The position numbers were made by a program, and so were the translations under genes. This document shows, one piece after another, positions 59,010-64,000 of a DNA stretch of 64,000 bases. The stretch's first letter is position 1. Every line of letters begins with the position of its first letter. Under the pieces are notes generated by a model. That model ran no database searches. It saw only the letters and a list, made by a program, of their open reading frames with translations, and was not told the DNA's origin. Source of the DNA: Phocoena phocoena (Eukaryota; Chordata; Mammalia; Artiodactyla; Phocoenidae); NCBI RefSeq assembly GCF_963924675.1, contig NC_089232.1, positions 54,085,229-54,149,228 of the forward strand, given 5' to 3'.

Positions 59010-59423
59010 GGGACTTCCTGGTGGCTCAGTGGTTGGGAGTCCACCTGCCAATGCAGGGGACACAGGTTCGAGCCCTGGTCCGGGAAGATCCCACGTGCCG
59101 CGGAGCAGCTAAGCCCGTGTGCCACAACTACTGAGCCTGCGCTCTAGAGCCCGCGAGCCACAACTACTGAGCCTGCGCTCTAGAACACGTAAGCCACAAC
59201 TACTGAGCCCGGGTGCTGCAACTACTGAAGCCTGCGCCCCTGGAACCTGCGCTCCACAACAAGAGAAGCCACCACAATGAAAAGCCCGCACACCGCAACA
59301 AAGAGTAGCCCCAGCTCGCCGCAACTAGAGAAAGCCCATGCGCAGCAACAAAGACCCAATGCAGCCAAAGACAAATTAAAAAAACAAAACCAAAACATGA
59401 CCAACAACAACAACAAAAAACTG
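59010..59423 (+). mobile_element. CHR-type SINE with expanded interior
   Basis: Sense copy, longer than others (about 400 bp). The middle 'cacaactactgagcctgcgc' unit is repeated about four times between about 59120 and 59235, and the tail is irregular (caa-rich). Target duplication gatcacatgga at 58999-59009 and 59424-59434. Confidence 0.93.
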
Positions 59424-59434
59424 GATCACATGGA

Positions 59435-60184
59435 AATCAATGTAATCACATGTAAACTTCAATGTGATACAGCAATGAATACAAGTGAGGAAGTAAAAAT
59501 TCTACCGTTCCTTAGAATCTCTCACCAGCCCATTTGACATACTAACAGTGTGGGGAAGCCAGTGTCAATCACTATATTAAATGTAATTTGCCTTTTTCAA
59601 GATGAAAGACAATAAACAAAGGTTCTAATCTTTAAAAAATTAATGCTGATGGATGGTCCTGCATACTCCCTGTAGAGACCACTTGGTCTATACAACTCTG
59701 TGGGCCTAAGAGGTTTTACAAGACTGAGAGAGAATATATGCATAGCAAGCATTGTTTAAAGACTGAATGAGCAATATTCTCTGCACATCTGTCTTTTTCC
59801 ATTGCCTTCTTTGAGATGAATACATTACTGAACTCACAGCAGCATAATGTTATTATTTACTTGCTTAATCAATGGAACACAGTAATTGTACTATAAAGTA
59901 AGCACCTGAGAAATGGTATTTTAAAAGGAGTTATACACGGAAGACTGGGGACTACTGGCTGTCTTTTTTATTTAAGTAGTTTGCTATAATCACCTTAAGT
60001 AATCACATTTTTAATAATCACTTAAAAGGTTTCACATGTGTGTATATAGTATATAGCATTCAATTCTGGGCTGATTCTAAAATTTTTCATTCAGAATCAG
60101 TACATAAAATACAGCAATAAATCATACATACTTGTATTCGCCACAGGAATACCTTAAACGTACTTTAACAACAGTACATTAGAC
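59435..60184 (-). other. PPM1B: PPM1B intron 1 sequence, nothing recognised
   Basis: No supportable features. Confidence 0.5.
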
Positions 60185-60470
60185 ACTCACTCAAGCATTT
60201 TCTGACTGCCTACTACCTGCCAGGCACTGTATTAAGTACTAGGAATAAGATGCCCCCATCCCTAAAGGAATGTATAGTCTGGTGGAAGACAAAGACCAGT
60301 GCACAGGTTTTGAAGGCACACTGTGATACAGGGGCTATAATGGGATAAATACAGGTATGCCAAGAAGAGGTATCAAAAAAGTCTTATGTAGTTAAAATTT
60401 TTCCAAAGGAAGAAGCCTAAGCTGAGACCTAAAAGGTGTAAGTGGGAGAAGGAAATAGCCAGCATATACA
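60185..60470 (+). mobile_element. L2/MIR-class LINE-like remnant
   Basis: 'actacctgccaggcactgta', 'ttaagtactaggaataagat', 'tatagtctggtggaagacaa' and 'ctaagctgagacctaaaagg' follow the common mammalian L2-class 3' sequence, sense. Confidence 0.6.
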
Positions 60471-60511
60471 AAGACGAGAAGAAGAGTAAGAGCACAATTA
60501 ATTTGGTATGG

Positions 60512-60512
<1 letters not shown>

Positions 60513-60550
<38 letters not shown>
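60513..60550 (+). repeat. (TG)19 microsatellite
   Basis: Uninterrupted TG dinucleotides, likely length-variable. The His/Thr-rich ORF on the other strand is an artefact. Confidence 0.98.
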
Positions 60551-60553
<3 letters not shown>

Positions 60554-61689
60554 ATGAGCATTTCAAGGAGCAAAGCAGGAGCACTGAAATTCTAAGAATA
60601 ACACTATTTCCTACTGAGATGTCCACTGACTACTTATCTTAGAATCACAGATTTGGGAACTCAAAGATGTGTCATGCCCTTCTTGCCTAAGCAAGTAGCA
60701 AACCAAACTGATAATAACTGCTTTTCATTGAGAAGAACAAATCTGGAAAAAAAATTCTAGAGGCCCTAAAATTTAGATAGGTAGATTTGGAGTTGACATT
60801 TTTTTCTGGAATAAGCCTCCACATTAAAAAAATCTGATACCTTTGAGCTTGCTTACAAACCAACTCTGAAAGAGGGTGAGGGAAGAGGGTGGGCAATCTT
60901 TACACATAACAAGCCAAAATTAGGTTAAACGAAACTTAAAGGGCTGTTTAAATACTCAAATTGAAATATTACTATAATGTTCAAAATAAGGTCAAATACA
61001 TGCAAAAGCTAAGATACTAACACTACTCATCACCAGATGAAACACTTTCAAAACTGAGTATTAGGTTCCCGTTTTCTAAAACCCTCTTTAGCTCACTCAA
61101 AGTCATCTCTACTCCTTAAGTCAAATGATCCATATAACAGAGGCTTTTTTCTCCCTTTCCCTCTAAACATATCCAGGGACTAGAACTTCATCTAAAGAAG
61201 TGGATTCATAGTTGCTGGAGAAGAACAAAAGCTAATCTCGACTTACAAAACACCAGATTCCCTGGATAAAACTCTCTACTATTCCTAAAAACATTAAACA
61301 TAGTGCACTTGGCTAATAATTTATTTTGATGATAAACTCTGACAAAGAACAAGAAAAATTATCTGAAGCATTGTGTTTTAAAAATTCTTTTGAATTTAAA
61401 GTTCTAGTTCCCTTGCCTTTGCTGGCAGACTGGCTGATTTGTTCTCATCAATCAAGTAAGAGGGACCAACTTACTTCAAAGCTGTCCTCAGTTTACAATC
61501 TAGCCCACCTATATTACATATTTATAAACAAAATTGACAGCACAGTAGGAAACAATAATAGGTCCTCAAAGAATATAGCTTCATTTTTTCAAATAACAAG
61601 TAACTTAGAAATAGAAAGGTGAAGGAAAAAACACTTACCGTACTGAACATTTGTACTAACTGATTCTAATATAGTCTAAAATCAAAAGC
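60551..61689 (-). other. PPM1B: PPM1B intron 1 sequence, nothing recognised
   Basis: No supportable features. The 98-codon ORF at 61326-61622 has no family signature. Confidence 0.5.
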
Positions 61690-61698
61690 AGGACTGTT

Positions 61699-61869
61699 GG
61701 GACTTCCCTCTGTGCTCCCAATGCAGGGCGCTCGGGTTCGATCCCTGGCCAGGGAACTAGATCCCGCATGCCTCGACTAAAAGATCCCGCACACGGCAAT
61801 GAAGATCCCGCGTGCCGCAGCTAAAACCCAGTGCAGCCAAATAAATAAATAAATATTTTTTTTAAAAAA
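61699..61869 (+). mobile_element. tRNA-derived SINE with 'gatcccgc' triplication and head deletion
   Basis: Head 'gggacttccctctgtgctcc' lacks the usual A-box region, but the B-box 'gggttcgatccctggccagg' remains. Three spaced 'gatcccgc' units follow (61762-61815), then an (aaat)n tail. Target duplication aggactgtt/aggactatt at 61690-61698 and 61870-61878. Confidence 0.88.
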
Positions 61870-61924
61870 AGGACTATTTTGTCTACCATAATTTAGACAA
61901 TGAATTATTTTTAAAATTGTGCCC

Positions 61925-62180
61925 TCCCCTTCCTTAACTTCCTCCCATCCTTGCACAGTTACATCCTTCCTGAAATGTCAGATTTGGGTCCTATCTTTCC
62001 CAGAAATCCTTTCCCCCAAGGTGCTCTACTAAACTTCATTAACAGTTCTTTACCATCCACTTAGCACTTAGCACATGCTGCTCTGCATAATTAACGGTCC
62101 TTCTGTGTATACCTATTTCCCAAAACAGTAATTTGTTTCTTTATTTTCCTGCCAAAACAAATACTAAATTAGTGTTGGAA
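61925..62180 (+). mobile_element. L2-like LINE remnant
   Basis: 'cccagaaatcctttccccca', 'tcattaacagttctttacca' and 'cttagcacatgctgctctgc' loosely follow an L2 3' end. Weak. Confidence 0.35.
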
Positions 62181-64000
62181 GATTTTTTTTTAATTAGTTT
62201 GACAGAAGTGGTTTAACAAAGCAACATTTCCATCCCCAATAAATGTGATAAATTTCTTATGTGGCCTTTACCCTTAGTCCATACACCCCCTAGAACTGGA
62301 GTAGATTCCATAAAGAAAATAGACATTTCTTACATTACCGAAAAGAGAAAGGACTCAAGCCAAAAAAAAAAAAAATCCCTGAAACTCATCACTCCTGTGT
62401 TATAGAAGACCCTCATTCTCTCAAAGGAAGACTTCCAGGGAGGACAGCATCCAGGAGTGGAATCTGGAATAATGGATGCTTAAATGGTGTCCACTACATG
62501 AAGGCAATCCAAGAATTATACCATATGAATGAAGCTGTACACAGGCTAGGCACAGACTAGATTATGTATTTGGCTATTGTGCTCTATGTTTATTTCCCCC
62601 TTGGATTTCCTCTACCTTTAATAAAGTTTAAAAGTTCTTATCTCAATTATCTCATGTCAAATTAAGTAGGAAAAGTCTCATGTCCATGTTCTAGAGAGGG
62701 CACTGAAGGTAAATTGAATGCTCTCTGCCTCAGTCAATACTGAGGGGCAATAGTAAAAAGGGACAGAGTCTCCCAAAGGAGAGAAAAATTTTGGCTTAAG
62801 AAAAAGAGCTGGGAATGAGAGGACTGACCTCTACCTGCTTGGACCTGGATTTTTTTTTTTTTTTTTTTAAAGAAGTAACAGTTTACTCTCACATACTCAT
62901 AAAGTCATTTTAACAGTTATGACATTTAACAGTTTCCCTTCATAGAATCAACTATAAGGTTTGGCCGTGAATATTTCCTCATATGAATTACAAAAGTATC
63001 TATTAGATGAGATTATTAGGACCAAGTGCCATATTTTACTGAAATGATCTGGGAAACCTTCATGCAACAGAAACCCTAGAAAACTATGCGTTTGAGTACA
63101 CACATCTATCTAGACATCAAAAGAACCAAGAAACCTATAGCACCTAAAAAATTAAACATTTTCTGATAATAAATAAGAGTACCAACTTGTACCCAAAATA
63201 CATACACATACAATAAACATAATCTCAAGACAGTGAACTGTAGGAAACAAGAATGCCTAAACATTGGGTTTGATTCCTTGCTCTACCAAGTATCTGTTTT
63301 CTTAGAAAAAAAGCTATACACAACAATATTGAACATCTACTGTTCTGAAATTCTATGTTTTGGGAGTCTGATTAGTAAGTGAATTACCAGCTACCAACAG
63401 GTAAAAGATTATATATGACACTGTAAGACCAAAATACAACCCATAATAGAACAGTACCACTGGCCAAGTTCATATTTCATATGCAATACCTGATTAATGT
63501 AAAAAAAGAATAAAAAAGGATTTAGGAACTTGAACCAGATTTCTCAATTTCTAAATGAAAGTTAAAAGTTATGTGCGCTTGTTCCCCAAAGCTTCCAAAA
63601 TGATAGCAACCATATCCTCTACTCCAACTTAAAAAAAAAATAAAACAAAACCTCCAAGTCAAGCACATCCTCTTATATGAAATTTTATAAAACACTCCAA
63701 TCAAAAGTATTTATCATCCTTCTGAACTCCTGGAAGTAGCGTCTCTCACACACAAGGCAATTAACTATATACTGTTTTATGATAAGCCTTATATTAAATA
63801 TTAACATTTACACCACTCTAAATGTGCTCATGTCATGTGGAACCAAGTTTCAATGTCAACATTTTATTCAAACCAAAAGCAGTCTTCTTGCTGAAATTTA
63901 CCTTTTCACAGAATTATACTTGCTTGTTATTATATTTTTCTTATTTACCCAATTTGGATTTTCTCTTTCTTTTTTTTTTAAAGGAGTCACTAGTTTGGCA
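62181..64000 (-). other. PPM1B: PPM1B intron 1 sequence to window end
   Basis: AT-rich intronic DNA. No CpG-rich promoter, exon or named repeat recognised, so PPM1B exon 1 most likely lies beyond the window. Confidence 0.55.

Noticed and set aside
59120..59235. Regularly spaced short repeats resembling a CRISPR array
   Set aside because: Repeats are internal modules of a SINE, with no unique spacers, in a mammalian genome.
1..64000. Bacterial-type operon, phage or defence system
   Set aside because: Spliced gene, SINEs, L1s and MIR/L2 fossils show mammalian nuclear DNA; no prokaryotic gene organisation is present.

Overview
The window is mammalian nuclear DNA. It is AT-rich, has split genes with GT-AG introns, and is dense in retroposons. 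The SINEs are tRNA-derived CHR-type elements. One group has the 'gagccatgg...ccggagcc...caacgggagaggcc' body with a pure A tail (CHR-2-like); another has an (A/T)-rich 'caaaaataaataaa' tail. CHR-2-like elements are known from whales, dolphins and hippos, and I saw no BovB/Bov-A or pig PRE-1 copies, so a cetacean is the most likely source. One copy with internal deletions (26611-26787) resembles the deletion subfamilies described in cetaceans. The species call is an inference.

The one confidently identified host gene is PPM1B (protein phosphatase 2C beta) on the minus strand. Five coding exons at 54611-53766, 39384-39267, 34408-34297, 33903-33846 and 24533-24228 join in frame, with GT-AG borders, into a complete 479-residue protein of the usual family length. 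The non-coding first exon and promoter are not recognised and probably lie beyond 64000. A repeat-poor stretch below the stop codon (about 20.9-24.2 kb) probably holds the 3' UTR, with candidate poly(A) signals at 23509-23514 and 20894-20899.

Layout. 1-20.9 kb is downstream intergenic DNA: an old antisense L1, a cluster of L1 3' ends (9.5-11.7 kb), and CHR SINEs. 20.9-24.2 kb is the probable 3' UTR. 24.2-54.6 kb is the PPM1B body; its largest intron (39385-53765) carries a near-full-length but broken L1 (43376-49500), antisense to the gene, itself hit by a SINE. 54.6-64 kb is intron 1, with MIR, L2, Tigger and hAT fossils and two SINEs.

About 15 kb downstream of PPM1B, on the same strand, are one 124-codon ORF and two splice-bounded open segments (6858-9420) that I cannot assign to a known gene. 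They are offered as leads. No bacterial system, CRISPR array, endogenous retrovirus or functional tRNA/rRNA gene was seen. The most notable signals are retroposon mechanics (a possible L1 3' transduction, a twin-primed inversion, a SINE-through-ORF2 frame restoration) and a pyrimidine-poor acceptor exactly where PPM1B isoforms are known to diverge.
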